Positions 8,172 to 17,436 of a stretch of 64,000 nt of DNA are shown one piece after another (within the stretch, counting starts at the first letter, position 1; each line of letters starts with the position of its first letter). The translations under genes were made by a program, and so were the position numbers. The DNA is from Pseudohongiella sp. (GTDB taxonomy: Bacteria > Pseudomonadota > Gammaproteobacteria > Pseudomonadales > Pseudohongiellaceae), in contig JAUSCD010000005.1 in NCBI GenBank assembly GCA_030651695.1, positions 58,915-122,914 on the forward strand, in the 5' to 3' direction. Below the pieces are notes generated by a model, which was not told the origin of the DNA, did no database searches, and saw nothing but the letters and a program-made list of their open reading frames with translations.

Positions 8172-9115
8172 CGTCCGGCATGGAATTCACGTTGCCTCTT
8201 GTTCTGGTGTTGCTGCCAGTCTACAACGGTGAAAAATTCCTGCGCGAGCAGATTGATTCGATTCTGAACCAGACACATCGGAATCTGCGTTTGGTATGCA
8301 GGGATGATGGTTCCTCAGATGAGTCGCTGCACATTCTGCAGGCTTATGTTGCAAGCCATCCGGACAGGGTGCAGTTGCTGCTGGACAACAAAGGTAATCT
8401 TGGCGCCTCGGGTAGTTTTTCGGAGCTGATGCAGCGCGCTTTGCCAGACGGTGGCGGACACCGCGTTGTTTATGTCGCACTGGCAGACCAGGATGACATC
8501 TGGCAGCCTGATAAGCTTCAGCGCTGCCTTGAGGCTATGCGATTGGCTGAGTCTGCATCGCCAGATATTCCGGTTCTGGTGCACAGCGATTTGAGGGTGG
8601 TTGATGCACACGGTAGTGAGATAGCGCCGTCGTTTATGCGCTATCAGGGGTTGGACCCAGGGCGCACGGAGTTCTCTTCGCAGCTGATCAGCAACACCAT
8701 CACCGGCTGCACCAGTCTGATGAATCCGGGTCTGCTTAAAAAGGCTTTGCCAGTGCCAGCGCAAGCTGTGATGCATGATTGGTGGCTGTCACTGGTAGCA
8801 AGTGCATTCGGGCGATTGATTTATGTGCCGGAGCAGTTAGTTGAGTATCGACAGCACGGGAGCAACACTCTGGGGGCGCGTGAGCACAAAAAAACGTCTG
8901 TGAGTCTGCAGACGTTCAAAAAAATATTTCAGCTTCAGAAAAACGAAAGCGCGCAGCGCCTTTTCGAGCAGGCCGCCGCACAGGCCCTGGCGTTCGAAAC
9001 ACGCTTTGCGGACGAGCTGAGTCCGGAGTCCCTCGATGTCATTCACGATGTGAGGCAGTTGCCCCGGCTGGGGCTCTGGCAACAGCGTTTGCTCTTCAGG
9101 CGACTAAGAAAATGA
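8168..9115 (+). CDS. Family 2 glycosyltransferase
   Basis: 315 residues. The GT2 core is clear: LLPVYNGEKFLREQIDSILNQ at the start, C-R-D-D-G-S-S-D-E-S for donor binding, ALADQDDIWQPDKL as the metal-binding site and M-H-D-W-W at about residue 200, a pattern shared with RfbG/LgtD-like enzymes that add hexoses or rhamnose to surface glycans. The start ATG overlaps the stop of the previous GT2 gene (ATGA), so the two are translationally coupled. It converges on the giant glycosyltransferase gene with 36 bp between them. Acceptor and sugar are unknown. Confidence 0.85.
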   Translation: MTSGMEFTLPLVLVLLPVYNGEKFLREQIDSILNQTHRNLRLVCRDDGSSDESLHILQAYVASHPDRVQLLLDNKGNLGASGSFSELMQRALPDGGGHRVVYVALADQDDIWQPDKLQRCLEAMRLAESASPDIPVLVHSDLRVVDAHGSEIAPSFMRYQGLDPGRTEFSSQLISNTITGCTSLMNPGLLKKALPVPAQAVMHDWWLSLVASAFGRLIYVPEQLVEYRQHGSNTLGAREHKKTSVSLQTFKKIFQLQKNESAQRLFEQAAAQALAFETRFADELSPESLDVIHDVRQLPRLGLWQQRLLFRRLRK

Positions 9116-9151
9116 TCTTCACAACTGAGCGGCGTCGACATTGGTTCAGCT

Positions 9152-12100
9152 TCAGTCACTGCCGCTACGTATCTGACGAATGGCAGCGAGGCGTTTGCGC
9201 ATCATCGTCCCCACGGCCACTGGAGAGAACTCGTTTTCAATTGTCGCCCTGGCATTCCGGCCCAGGCGCTCAACCAAATCTCTGTCCGAAGCCAGCTGTG
9301 TCATGGCCTGCGCTGCCTGTTCGATATCTGGCTCAGCCCACACTTGCCCCTTCTTGTAGGGGCCATAGTCTTGCTCGATAGTAACCAGCTGGTAGTTGAT
9401 GCCGACAGAGTTGTCCGGGCGCATATAATCAATGTTCCCCGACCAGTTCGTTGCCATAATGGCTTTGCCTGAAGCCATCGCTTCCGCAGGTCCAAAACCA
9501 AAACCTTCTGAGCGGTGAAGCGACACAAAACAATCACAGTTCGCGATGATTGCATTGACTTCGGTACGGCTATACACCTGGTCCAGCAGTATCACATTCT
9601 GATGGTCGCCAGCTCTTTCGCGGATTTCCCTCAGTGCGCCGTTATTGGCATTATTGACTTTGATGACCAGCCGCACCGACATATCGTCGGCCGAAAAAGA
9701 TTTCCGGAAGGCCTCGATAGCACCGTAGGGATTCTTCCTCTCCTGACGGCTGTAGGTGTCGAACATCACCAGGAAGAGAAACGGGTCCTGTGGCAGACCA
9801 AAGTCGGTGCGCGTCAGCGTTGTATCTGCTTTCACTTCGATTGCGTGCGGAATTCTGACTACCGGGACAGGCGATTTCATGGCCACAGCATCCTGCACAA
9901 AACTGGATGGAACCCAGATTTCATCAAAATGTTTGAACGCTTTTTCCCAGTCCGGTGGAATTTCCGGAAGTTCCCATGCCCAGTAACCAATCGAATAATG
10001 GCCATCAAAATGGCTGGAAGGCAGCTCCGCGATGGCTTGCAGTGCATGATCGGGATTGATGTGCAGCAGCGTAATGTCGTATGGGGTCGTGTCGATCTCT
10101 TTATGCTGCCAGCTCAGATCGGTCATCCTTGATGGATTGCCTGAGGTAAAACAAATGATGCCGAAAGGTTCGTTGGCCGCATCCAGCGCCCGCGCATCGC
10201 TGCGTGCACCTTCTCCGATACCCATTTCGGCACGTGTGTAACCAATCAGATTCACGCCCGGCAGCAGAGCTTGTGGTTGCTGCGCCGAAACGGCACTGGC
10301 CGACAGTGCGCTGCGTACCCGAAGACTATTTACCTGCAGTGTAAAATCACCTTTGTCAGCCGACAAATTGGGGTTGTAGTAATCGTCGCCAGCAATAAAT
10401 CGTTTACCCCAGCGGAGCCACATCGCTTTTTCATCTTCCTTGGGCACACTGGTTTTTCTGCTGATACTTTCGTGATGGATCAGATGGCATAAAGGCGTCC
10501 AGATATTTCGATAGCCTTTCTCCAGCAGCCGCAGACAAAGATCAACGTCGTTGCCTACAACTGCCAACTCTTCATCAAACCCGTTGATCTCCTCAAACTT
10601 CTCACGGCTGACCATGAGGCAGGCGCCAGTATTCGCAGAGACCTCGCGCACAGTCTGGTGGAGCTGACGATAAATCTTTTGGCCTGGCATACGTTTGTGC
10701 AGCAGGTGAATGCCGCCGCCGCCATAATTGACCAGCAAGACACCTGTATGTTGCAACGCGCCGTTGGGGTAGTACAACAACGCGCCGACTGCTCCGACTT
10801 GTGGTCGCAGCGCTTGTCTGACCAGTTGTTGCAACCAATCTGCGGTGGTGATTTCGATGTCATCATTAAGAAACAACAGCAGATCTCCACTGGCGTGACG
10901 TACACCGGTGTTGTTGAGCCTGGCCCAGTTAAAAGCTTCGTTGCACTCAATGACATTGAGTTTACGATCCTTCAAATACTGAATGCCTTCGGGGAATTTC
11001 CCGCGACTGTTGTCCAGCATGACAATTTCGAAGTCGGGGTAGTCAGTTTTTTCGATCAGGGAATCAATGCATGGTTTGATCAGGTCAAGTTTGCCCATGG
11101 TGGGAATGATAATGGAAACTTTAGGTGTGCTCGCGAGTGGCCACAGCACCGCACGTGTGCCGTGTTCGGTTTCCAAAACTTCTGCTTCTGCACAAGTACG
11201 CGACAAGTGCGCACGCAGCGCAATCAGTTCTGCCTGCTGATGATCTTGTGTAGCACTACTTTCTGGTTCGGACCAAAGTACTTTTGCAACGCGCCGGACA
11301 GAATCAGGCGCATCGGCAATTGCATCCGCAATCGTCATCAGCAACCCGTAGCGCCATGTCGGGTTTTGCAGATCCGGTGTCTGCCAGTTTTGAAGATGCG
11401 AACTTTTGAACGCAAAGAAACCACCAATATAGTTGCTCGACAACAAGTGCTCAGGTGACCACTGGGGAGTAAAGACAGGTTCCAGATGCATGCCGGATTG
11501 GCTGACCTGGTCGTGGTCGCTGTAGATCAACTGCAAGTCCTGAGATTGCGCCAATGGCACTAGCTCCATCAGGGCGTGCGGCGCCAGAGTTTCGCCTGCT
11601 TTCAGCAACGCAGTCCAGGCAGAGTCTTTTGCCAGAACAGAGAGTGCGACGGGCAAAGTCTCGTGCCAATAAATCTTGCGGCCGCCAAAGGTTGTTTTAA
11701 CAAAGTTATTTATAACGGGGATGGGCGCACTCTGAATGTGCAGTGCCCAGTGCGGCCAGACCTGCTCAGCGAGACTCGACAGAGTCTTCAGCAAAGTGCC
11801 CTCGTCGGCACCAGTGACAAGCAGATTAAATTCAGGCGCCGATGCTGCGCTGGTGGAATTTGCGATTGTGCGCAGCTGCGCCAGCTCCGAATCGTCCGGC
11901 ATGTTTCGCCAGTACCAGGTGTTGTATAAATCGCTGTTCTTGAAAAGGAAAAACTGGCGAGTAATACTGCTTTGCTGCCCGGCATTGTCGGTAAAGCGCA
12001 GCTCCAGCGTATGTTCGCCCGCCTCGTGATCAGGCAGGGCAAGATCCTGATGAAAACCTGATGAGAAGACCTCTGGAAAATCCGGAAACAGTTCAGCGAT

Positions 12101-13432
12101 ATCAGGGCGACTGATGCCGGTAGAGAAACTGGACACTACAAGGCCGTCTACGAGGGCATCTATCCGGCTGATTCCATTTGGCGAGCAGCACCACCCCTGA
12201 AGTGTAACCTGCTCCGGGAATTCGTTATGGGTAGCACTTGGAATGTCGAGATTTCCCTGAATGGCGCTGGTCTCTTCAGGTAGCCTGTGCTGCTGTCCCG
12301 GCGATGGCTGTTGCGTTTTCATCTCGCTGACCGGCCGCGCAGGCCGCAGACTATCCAATCTGCGGCGCAACCAGCGTAGCGGCTTTGTCACACGCCACGA
12401 CAGGGAGCTTTGCAGCATATGAATGTACTGGGAAAGATGTTCAATATGAGCTTTGGTTTCCTGGAGCTCGGCATTTTTGCGACTGACAGTCTGGTTCAGC
12501 TTATTAACGGTGTGATTAAGCCCATGGATTTCATTGTTGAGTCCTGCAATCTGCGTGTTGCTGGCTTCAAGGTCATTGTTGAGCTGCGTTATTTCAGCGT
12601 CTGCGTCCTGCGCAAAAATATTGAGCCGCCTGATATCCTTATGTAAGGACTCAACAAGCACCGCTGCATCAAGAGAGTGCAGGACCTGATTCAGTTCTTT
12701 GCCTTTCCATTCAGGTAACCACTTGTCGAAAACCCGCTCCCGTGCTGCGGCAATAGGGTGCCCTGAGGCATAACGCGTCATTGGATCGTCAGAGGCCGTG
12801 TTAGAGTTGCCACCCTGTCGGTAGAATGCGGTCAATACATCGATATGCAGGAATTCCGTTTTTGTTGCCAGCTGCAACCAGAAATCCCAGTCTTCAAACA
12901 CATCGAGATTTTCGTCAAAACCAACGCCATCGGTGACCAGAAATTTGCGGAACATGGCTGAATGGATTGGTATGAAATTATCCCTGCGCAGACGTGCCAG
13001 GTCATAGGGGACACTTAAAGTATCTTCAGTCAGAGCACCTGATGCCAACGTCTTTTGAGTGCTGCTGTACACAACACCTATGTCGGGGTTGTTTTCCAGA
13101 GACTCAACCAGCTGACTGACATGCCCGATGCCAATCCAGTCGTCTTCATCAAGAAACATCAGATAGCTGCCGTTGGCATTTTTGAGAGCGAGATTTGCTG
13201 CAGCCGGGCGATTCAAGGCGCGGCCCTCTGACACTTCAATGACAGGGAATCGAACAGACAGGTTTTTATGTTGATCGAGGCCTTTGCCGCTGGCGTCAAC
13301 AAGCACAATTTCTATGTTGTCATATGTCTGCTTGCTGACGGAGACAAGCGCTTCTGCCAGTTCCGGTCGATTCATGCTGCGGCATAATACCGAGACCAAG
13401 GGCAATACGTTGATACCTTTCATTTTACTCAT
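9152..13432 (-). CDS. Giant multi-domain glycosyltransferase (GT2-coiled coil-GT2-GT2-GT4)
   Basis: 1426 residues with several catalytic modules. An N-terminal GT2 domain (about 10-220) has F-L-D-E-D-D-W at about 92-98. Residues 255-355 form a coiled coil rich in L-N-N/L-N-Q heptads, followed by a beta-rich segment (about 410-510). A second, more divergent GT2-like region (about 530-720) has Y-S-D-H-D near 637. A third GT2 domain (about 770-1000) shows VSIIIPTMGKLDL, L-F-L-N-D-D-I and GNDVDLCLRLLEKG. A C-terminal GT4 domain (about 1060-1420) has EGFGFGPAEAMASG with the E-x7-E motif. Such proteins build long surface polysaccharide chains. The ATG overlaps the DUF484 stop (ATGA), so it sits as the last gene of lysA-dapF-DUF484, where relatives carry xerC. 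Confidence 0.88.
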   Translation of the reverse strand: MSKMKGINVLPLVSVLCRSMNRPELAEALVSVSKQTYDNIEIVLVDASGKGLDQHKNLSVRFPVIEVSEGRALNRPAAANLALKNANGSYLMFLDEDDWIGIGHVSQLVESLENNPDIGVVYSSTQKTLASGALTEDTLSVPYDLARLRRDNFIPIHSAMFRKFLVTDGVGFDENLDVFEDWDFWLQLATKTEFLHIDVLTAFYRQGGNSNTASDDPMTRYASGHPIAAARERVFDKWLPEWKGKELNQVLHSLDAAVLVESLHKDIRRLNIFAQDADAEITQLNNDLEASNTQIAGLNNEIHGLNHTVNKLNQTVSRKNAELQETKAHIEHLSQYIHMLQSSLSWRVTKPLRWLRRRLDSLRPARPVSEMKTQQPSPGQQHRLPEETSAIQGNLDIPSATHNEFPEQVTLQGWCCSPNGISRIDALVDGLVVSSFSTGISRPDIAELFPDFPEVFSSGFHQDLALPDHEAGEHTLELRFTDNAGQQSSITRQFFLFKNSDLYNTWYWRNMPDDSELAQLRTIANSTSAASAPEFNLLVTGADEGTLLKTLSSLAEQVWPHWALHIQSAPIPVINNFVKTTFGGRKIYWHETLPVALSVLAKDSAWTALLKAGETLAPHALMELVPLAQSQDLQLIYSDHDQVSQSGMHLEPVFTPQWSPEHLLSSNYIGGFFAFKSSHLQNWQTPDLQNPTWRYGLLMTIADAIADAPDSVRRVAKVLWSEPESSATQDHQQAELIALRAHLSRTCAEAEVLETEHGTRAVLWPLASTPKVSIIIPTMGKLDLIKPCIDSLIEKTDYPDFEIVMLDNSRGKFPEGIQYLKDRKLNVIECNEAFNWARLNNTGVRHASGDLLLFLNDDIEITTADWLQQLVRQALRPQVGAVGALLYYPNGALQHTGVLLVNYGGGGIHLLHKRMPGQKIYRQLHQTVREVSANTGACLMVSREKFEEINGFDEELAVVGNDVDLCLRLLEKGYRNIWTPLCHLIHHESISRKTSVPKEDEKAMWLRWGKRFIAGDDYYNPNLSADKGDFTLQVNSLRVRSALSASAVSAQQPQALLPGVNLIGYTRAEMGIGEGARSDARALDAANEPFGIICFTSGNPSRMTDLSWQHKEIDTTPYDITLLHINPDHALQAIAELPSSHFDGHYSIGYWAWELPEIPPDWEKAFKHFDEIWVPSSFVQDAVAMKSPVPVVRIPHAIEVKADTTLTRTDFGLPQDPFLFLVMFDTYSRQERKNPYGAIEAFRKSFSADDMSVRLVIKVNNANNGALREIRERAGDHQNVILLDQVYSRTEVNAIIANCDCFVSLHRSEGFGFGPAEAMASGKAIMATNWSGNIDYMRPDNSVGINYQLVTIEQDYGPYKKGQVWAEPDIEQAAQAMTQLASDRDLVERLGRNARATIENEFSPVAVGTMMRKRLAAIRQIRSGSD

Positions 13433-14127
13433 GCTGATTGCAAACGATTGACCAGTGACCCCAATACCTCGGCGATGAAATCCAGAAACAAGGTGTCGAG
13501 CTCTTCAGTGAAATAGTCCTGCGATTGGTTGCCAATGGCCAGAATCGCCAACAGGCTATTATTGTGGGTGACCGGACACAGTGCGGCTGAGCGAAGCAAG
13601 GGTGTTGCGCCCGGAAACAGAAGCTGCGATGTCTCCTTGTCCAATTGTTGCGACAACACTCGCTTGCTGCGGAACAGGGACGGAAAGCGTTTCTGAAATT
13701 CGCTTGCCGTGGCGGAGGTGTCTACCAGAATCAGCCTGCACGCATCAATGCCGGGTTGTGTCTCAAGATTGCACTCAGTAACACTTGCCAGTTCACTCAG
13801 TTTGTCTTCTTCAAGTAACATCAGAATCAGATTGCGTGTGACACTGAACAGTTGATCATTGTAGCGGGCGTTTTCCAGCAGCGCGTTGAGGGTATGCCGT
13901 GACTCGATGCTGCGATCGCGCAGGATTTTCACCTGGCGCTCAAGCAACGAAACAGCTTTGCCACTTTCATGCGGCACCGTCATCTCCGCCAGTAGTGCGT
14001 CCCGATCGGTAAAAAAGTCCGGATTGGTTTTCAGATAAGCTGCGACATCCTCGGCACTCATTGAGGGGGATTTGTCGTCATGTCCAATGCCGCCGGTTGC
14101 GCGCGCGGGCGAGAAGTCACTGCTCAT
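13429..14127 (-). CDS. DUF484 family protein (GAF-like)
   Basis: 232 residues. The family pattern is clear: an N-terminal segment VAAYLKTNPDFFTDRDALL, a short helical linker with S-L-L-E-R-Q-V-K-I-L-R-D-R, then a GAF-like C-terminal domain ending D-T-L-F-L-D-F-I-A-E-V-L. In Pseudomonas and relatives this gene lies between dapF and xerC. Its role is not established. Here it is 58 bp downstream of dapF and its stop overlaps the start of the giant glycosyltransferase, so translation of the two is probably coupled. Confidence 0.88.
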   Translation of the reverse strand: MSSDFSPARATGGIGHDDKSPSMSAEDVAAYLKTNPDFFTDRDALLAEMTVPHESGKAVSLLERQVKILRDRSIESRHTLNALLENARYNDQLFSVTRNLILMLLEEDKLSELASVTECNLETQPGIDACRLILVDTSATASEFQKRFPSLFRSKRVLSQQLDKETSQLLFPGATPLLRSAALCPVTHNNSLLAILAIGNQSQDYFTEELDTLFLDFIAEVLGSLVNRLQSA

Positions 14128-14185
14128 ATCTGTTTCCTGTTGTAGGTTGTATTAGCTCTCCGGGGCTGCCGGACAGAGTCCTTGT

Positions 14186-15058
14186 TCAGAGCAGCACCGT
14201 TCCTTCATAAACTGTTGCGGCAGGGCCCGTCATCAATACGGTGGCGCCTTCGCCCTGCCATTCAATATGCAATTCGCCGCCATTCAGAATTGCGCGGACT
14301 TTATGATCCAGCAGTCCGGCTGCAATGCCGCAGACCACTGCAGCGCATGTGCCGGTGCCGCAGGCTTCAGTTTCACCGGCGCCTCGCTCAAAAACGCGCA
14401 GCCGGATTGTACGTCTGTCGATTATTTGCATAAAGCCGACGTTGACACCCTGTGGAAATGCGTGCCATGTGCACAGCACCGGGCCAAGCGTATTCACCGG
14501 AGCATTGTCGCAATCAGGCACGGTCAGCACGATATGGGGATTGCCCATCGATACGGCCTGGAATTTTGTGTCTACTAAAACATCGGAGCCAGGCGCAGCG
14601 GGTACATTCAGATGGTAGAAAGTATTCCGGGCATCGGCATTAAAAGGCAGCGACGATGGCGAAAACTCCGGCAGGCCCATGTCTACGGTGACCTGGCCGT
14701 CCTCGTGGCTATGCAGCTCCAGCAGACGGTTCATGGTTTGCACACGAATCGGGCTGCGGGCAATCAGGCCGCGATTGAGTACATAACGCGCAAAACAGCG
14801 GGCGCCATTGCCACAGTGTTCTACTTCGCTGCCGTCTGGATTGAATATGCGGTAATTGAAGTCAGCGTCGGGTCGTTGCGGCGGGCCAATCACCAGCAGC
14901 TGGTCAAAACCAATACCGCGTTTGCGGTCGCCCAGCGCGCGCACTTTTTCCGGGCTGAGTTCAACCGGATGGGAGATGGTGTCCAGCACGACAAAATCAT
15001 TGCCGAGGCCGTGCATTTTGGTAAAAGGCACGCGCTGTAGAGTATTAGAGCCGGTCAT
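14186..15058 (-). CDS. dapF: Diaminopimelate epimerase
   Basis: 290 residues. Interconverts LL- and meso-diaminopimelate for lysine and peptidoglycan synthesis, using two cysteines without cofactor. Both are present: E-H-C-G-N-G-A-R-C and E-A-C-G-T-G-T-C-A. The N-terminus KMHGLGNDFVVLD and the GNPHIVL motif are also typical. It lies 4 bp downstream of lysA, forming lptM-lysA-dapF-DUF484, the usual gammaproteobacterial order. Confidence 0.96.
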   Translation of the reverse strand: MTGSNTLQRVPFTKMHGLGNDFVVLDTISHPVELSPEKVRALGDRKRGIGFDQLLVIGPPQRPDADFNYRIFNPDGSEVEHCGNGARCFARYVLNRGLIARSPIRVQTMNRLLELHSHEDGQVTVDMGLPEFSPSSLPFNADARNTFYHLNVPAAPGSDVLVDTKFQAVSMGNPHIVLTVPDCDNAPVNTLGPVLCTWHAFPQGVNVGFMQIIDRRTIRLRVFERGAGETEACGTGTCAAVVCGIAAGLLDHKVRAILNGGELHIEWQGEGATVLMTGPAATVYEGTVLL

Positions 15059-15062
15059 CGTG

Positions 15063-16331
15063 TCAGTCTGTCAGCACCTGTTCCAGGCTCAGCTGGTAGT
15101 CGATAGTTTCGCGTTGTCGCACCACGGTAGCGCGATCACCGTCGACCATGATTTCAGCCGAGCGGTTGCGGGTGTTGTAGTTGGAGCTCATCACAAAGCC
15201 ATAGGCTCCCGCGGAGCGTACCGCCAGCAGGTCCCCCTGTGCAATGCGAAGCACACGTTCTTTGCCCAGAAAATCGCCGGATTCACACACCGGGCCGACC
15301 ACGTCATAGGTAAATTCGGGGCGATCAGGTGAAGCGCCAGCAGTATCTGTCTGAGTTACCGGCACTATTTCTTGCCACGCACCGTACAGGGAAGGGCGCA
15401 GCAGGTCGTTCATGGCGCCGTCGACGATGGCAAAGTGCTTATGGTCAGTATGTTTCAGGAACTCAACACGGGTCAGGAAAATGCCGGCATTGGCGCATAT
15501 CGACCGCCCTGGCTCCATGATCAGGGTGAGATCACGGCCGCGGATTTTTTCTTTTACCGCGTTGATCAGTTCGGAAGGTTCCGGAGGGGTCTCTTTGTTG
15601 TAAACCACGCCGAGTCCACCGCCAATGTCGAAATGTTCAAGTTTGATGCCCGCATCCGACAGCCGGTCGACCAGCTGCAGCACGCGGCCGACTGCATCCA
15701 GATAAGGTGCGACCGTGGTGAGCTGGGAGCCAATGTGGCAGTCAACACCCACGATATCAATGTGGCTCATGGCAGCTGCGCGCTGATAAACCGTAAAGGC
15801 AGCCGCAATATCAATCCCGAATTTGTTCTCTTTCAGGCCAGTGGAGATATAAGGATGTGTGCCGGCATCCACATCAGGATTTACACGCAATGAGATGGGG
15901 GCGCGCTTGCCAAGACGACTGGCGACGGCGTTGATGCGATCCAGTTCGGGATCTGACTCCACGTTAAAACACAGAATATCGACATTCAAAGCCTGTTCGA
16001 TTTCTGCTTCAGTTTTACCCAGGCCAGAAAAAATCACTTTGCGTGGATCGCCGCCAGCGCGCAACACACGCTGCAGCTCTCCGCCGGATACAATGTCAAA
16101 ACCCGCGCCTTTGCGTGCCAGCACATCAAGCACCGCCAGATTGGAGTTGGCTTTCACAGCAAAACAGGTCAGATGCGGGATGCCCTGCAGGGCATGCTCA
16201 TAGGCTTGCAGATTGTGTTCAAGCGCGCTTCGTGAATACACATAGCAGGGGGTGCCAAATTGTTCTGCTATGGTACTTAATGGCAGATTCTCAGCTGTGA
16301 GCTCGCCGCTCTGGTATTGAAATGGATTCAT
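15063..16331 (-). CDS. lysA: Diaminopimelate decarboxylase
   Basis: 422 residues. PLP enzyme converting meso-diaminopimelate to lysine, the last step of the pathway whose previous step is DapF downstream. The fold III alanine-racemase-type barrel shows FAVKANSN (PLP lysine), HIGSQLT, D-I-G-G-G-L-G and EPGRSICANAG; the C-terminal domain has CESGDFLG, supplying the active-site Cys across the dimer. Length is normal. Its ATG lies 41 nt inside the end of the small lipoprotein gene lptM, indicating coupling. Confidence 0.96.
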   Translation of the reverse strand: MNPFQYQSGELTAENLPLSTIAEQFGTPCYVYSRSALEHNLQAYEHALQGIPHLTCFAVKANSNLAVLDVLARKGAGFDIVSGGELQRVLRAGGDPRKVIFSGLGKTEAEIEQALNVDILCFNVESDPELDRINAVASRLGKRAPISLRVNPDVDAGTHPYISTGLKENKFGIDIAAAFTVYQRAAAMSHIDIVGVDCHIGSQLTTVAPYLDAVGRVLQLVDRLSDAGIKLEHFDIGGGLGVVYNKETPPEPSELINAVKEKIRGRDLTLIMEPGRSICANAGIFLTRVEFLKHTDHKHFAIVDGAMNDLLRPSLYGAWQEIVPVTQTDTAGASPDRPEFTYDVVGPVCESGDFLGKERVLRIAQGDLLAVRSAGAYGFVMSSNYNTRNRSAEIMVDGDRATVVRQRETIDYQLSLEQVLTD

Positions 16332-16488
16332 GGTGTCCTGATTCGGAAAGAGGTTGTGCGGTCAGAGCGGTATCAGGCAGCAATTGCGCAGGGCGTTGCA
16401 GAGGCCCTTTCTGGCCGCAGGCACTCAATACGCTGACAAGCAAAGTCAAAAAGACAAAAAGAGCTGTTCTGTACACCGGTCTGTCCAT
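16291..16488 (-). CDS. lptM: Small LptM/YifL-type lipoprotein
   Basis: 65 residues with a lipoprotein signal: hydrophobic segment 9-22 and lipobox L-S-A-C (Cys24), followed by the family signature GQKGPL. In E. coli LptM (YifL) helps the LptDE outer-membrane LPS translocon mature and is likewise encoded just upstream of the dap/lysA region. The C-terminal 40 residues are variable, as usual. It overlaps lysA by 41 nt. Confidence 0.85.
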   Translation of the reverse strand: MDRPVYRTALFVFLTLLVSVLSACGQKGPLQRPAQLLPDTALTAQPLSESGHHESISIPERRAHS

Positions 16489-16649
16489 GTCATGTGGCCG
16501 CCGTAGCGGGGGCCGTCAAGTTGCGGCGGATTATAGCCTGTAATAGGCAGAGCGGCTAATGCGGCGGTTCAGCCGCTTGTGATTGGACTCACAGTGTTGA
16601 ACGATTCCGGAGCGGGTTAGCCATTTGGCTAGTCGTACAGTTATATCGC

Positions 16650-16677
16650 TTGTGAGACAGTTTTGTCTTACTAAAAT
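16650..16677 (+). promoter_or_regulatory. Possible sigma70 promoter for the response-regulator operon
   Basis: TTGTGA (16650-16655), a 16-nt spacer and TAAAAT (16672-16677) precede the regulator gene. A predicted start near 16684 would leave a 9-nt leader for ATG 16693 or about 39 nt for ATG 16723. The spacer holds a small inverted repeat, GACA...TGTC, that could be an operator. Confidence 0.45.
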
Positions 16678-16692
16678 GGACGGGACGATTGT

Positions 16693-17436
16693 ATGCTAGC
16701 ACACAGACAAGAAAGTGCAGCTATGGCAGGGAGTGTTGGGGTGCGGATTTTATTGATTGATGATCACGATCTGTTCCGTGAGGGGTTGAAGTACTTGTTG
16801 CCAGTGCTGGATGACAGCGTGCAGTATTTTGAGGCCGGAAGCATGGACAGCGCCCTGCAGCTTGATCCTGTAATTGCGATCGATCTGGTTCTGCTGGACT
16901 TCTATATGCCGGGAGTCAATGGACTGGAAGCCATCGACCGTTGCCGGGAGCGTTTTGAGAGCGCCAGCCTGGTGGTGGTTTCAGGCGAAGAAGATCCGCG
17001 TATTATCCGTGGCGCCATAGAAAGAGGTGCCGCTGGCTTCATTCCCAAATCATCTTCACGGGAAGTATTGTTAGCAGCGCTCAGGGTTGTGCTCGGGGGC
17101 GGAACATGGCTGCCGGGTTATGCTTTGCAGCCCGTCGGACAGATGCATTTAACGACGACTCAGCATGGCGCAGTTGACGACGCAGCCAGACAATTGTCCC
17201 GCCGCCAATTTGAAGTGCTGATGAAGGCGGTGCAAGGCAAATCCAATAAGACCATCGCCAAAGAGCTCGATATTTCAGATCACACGGTCAAGGCTCACTT
17301 GTCAGTGGCATTTCGTATTTTGGGTGTGCAGAACCGCACCGAAGCTGTATATGCGGCGGCCAAACTTGGTTTTCAGCCTGGCCAGGCCTCCCAGTTTCAG
17401 CACGTCGCCGCGCACGATGAGGCGCATCTGCAGTGA
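16693..17436 (+). CDS. LuxR/NarL-type response regulator
   Basis: 247 residues: receiver domain (about 18-135) with L-L-I-D-D-H-D, phospho-acceptor Asp69 in V-L-L-D-F-Y-M-P-G and Lys in I-P-K-S-S-S, then a LuxR helix-turn-helix (about 173-230) with LSRRQFEVL and NKTIAKELDISDHTVKAHL. It should bind DNA as a dimer once phosphorylated. The obvious partner is the hybrid histidine kinase two genes downstream; the gene between them encodes the giant GMC-hydrolase-PhoD enzyme, a probable target or co-regulated product. Its stop overlaps the next start (GTGA). ATG 16723 is a possible alternative start that places the receiver closer to the N-terminus. Confidence 0.88.
   Translation: MLAHRQESAAMAGSVGVRILLIDDHDLFREGLKYLLPVLDDSVQYFEAGSMDSALQLDPVIAIDLVLLDFYMPGVNGLEAIDRCRERFESASLVVVSGEEDPRIIRGAIERGAAGFIPKSSSREVLLAALRVVLGGGTWLPGYALQPVGQMHLTTTQHGAVDDAARQLSRRQFEVLMKAVQGKSNKTIAKELDISDHTVKAHLSVAFRILGVQNRTEAVYAAAKLGFQPGQASQFQHVAAHDEAHLQ

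Noticed and set aside
10658..11458. 266-codon frame opposite the giant glycosyltransferase
   Set aside because: Shadow frame; the real gene has clear motifs on the other strand.
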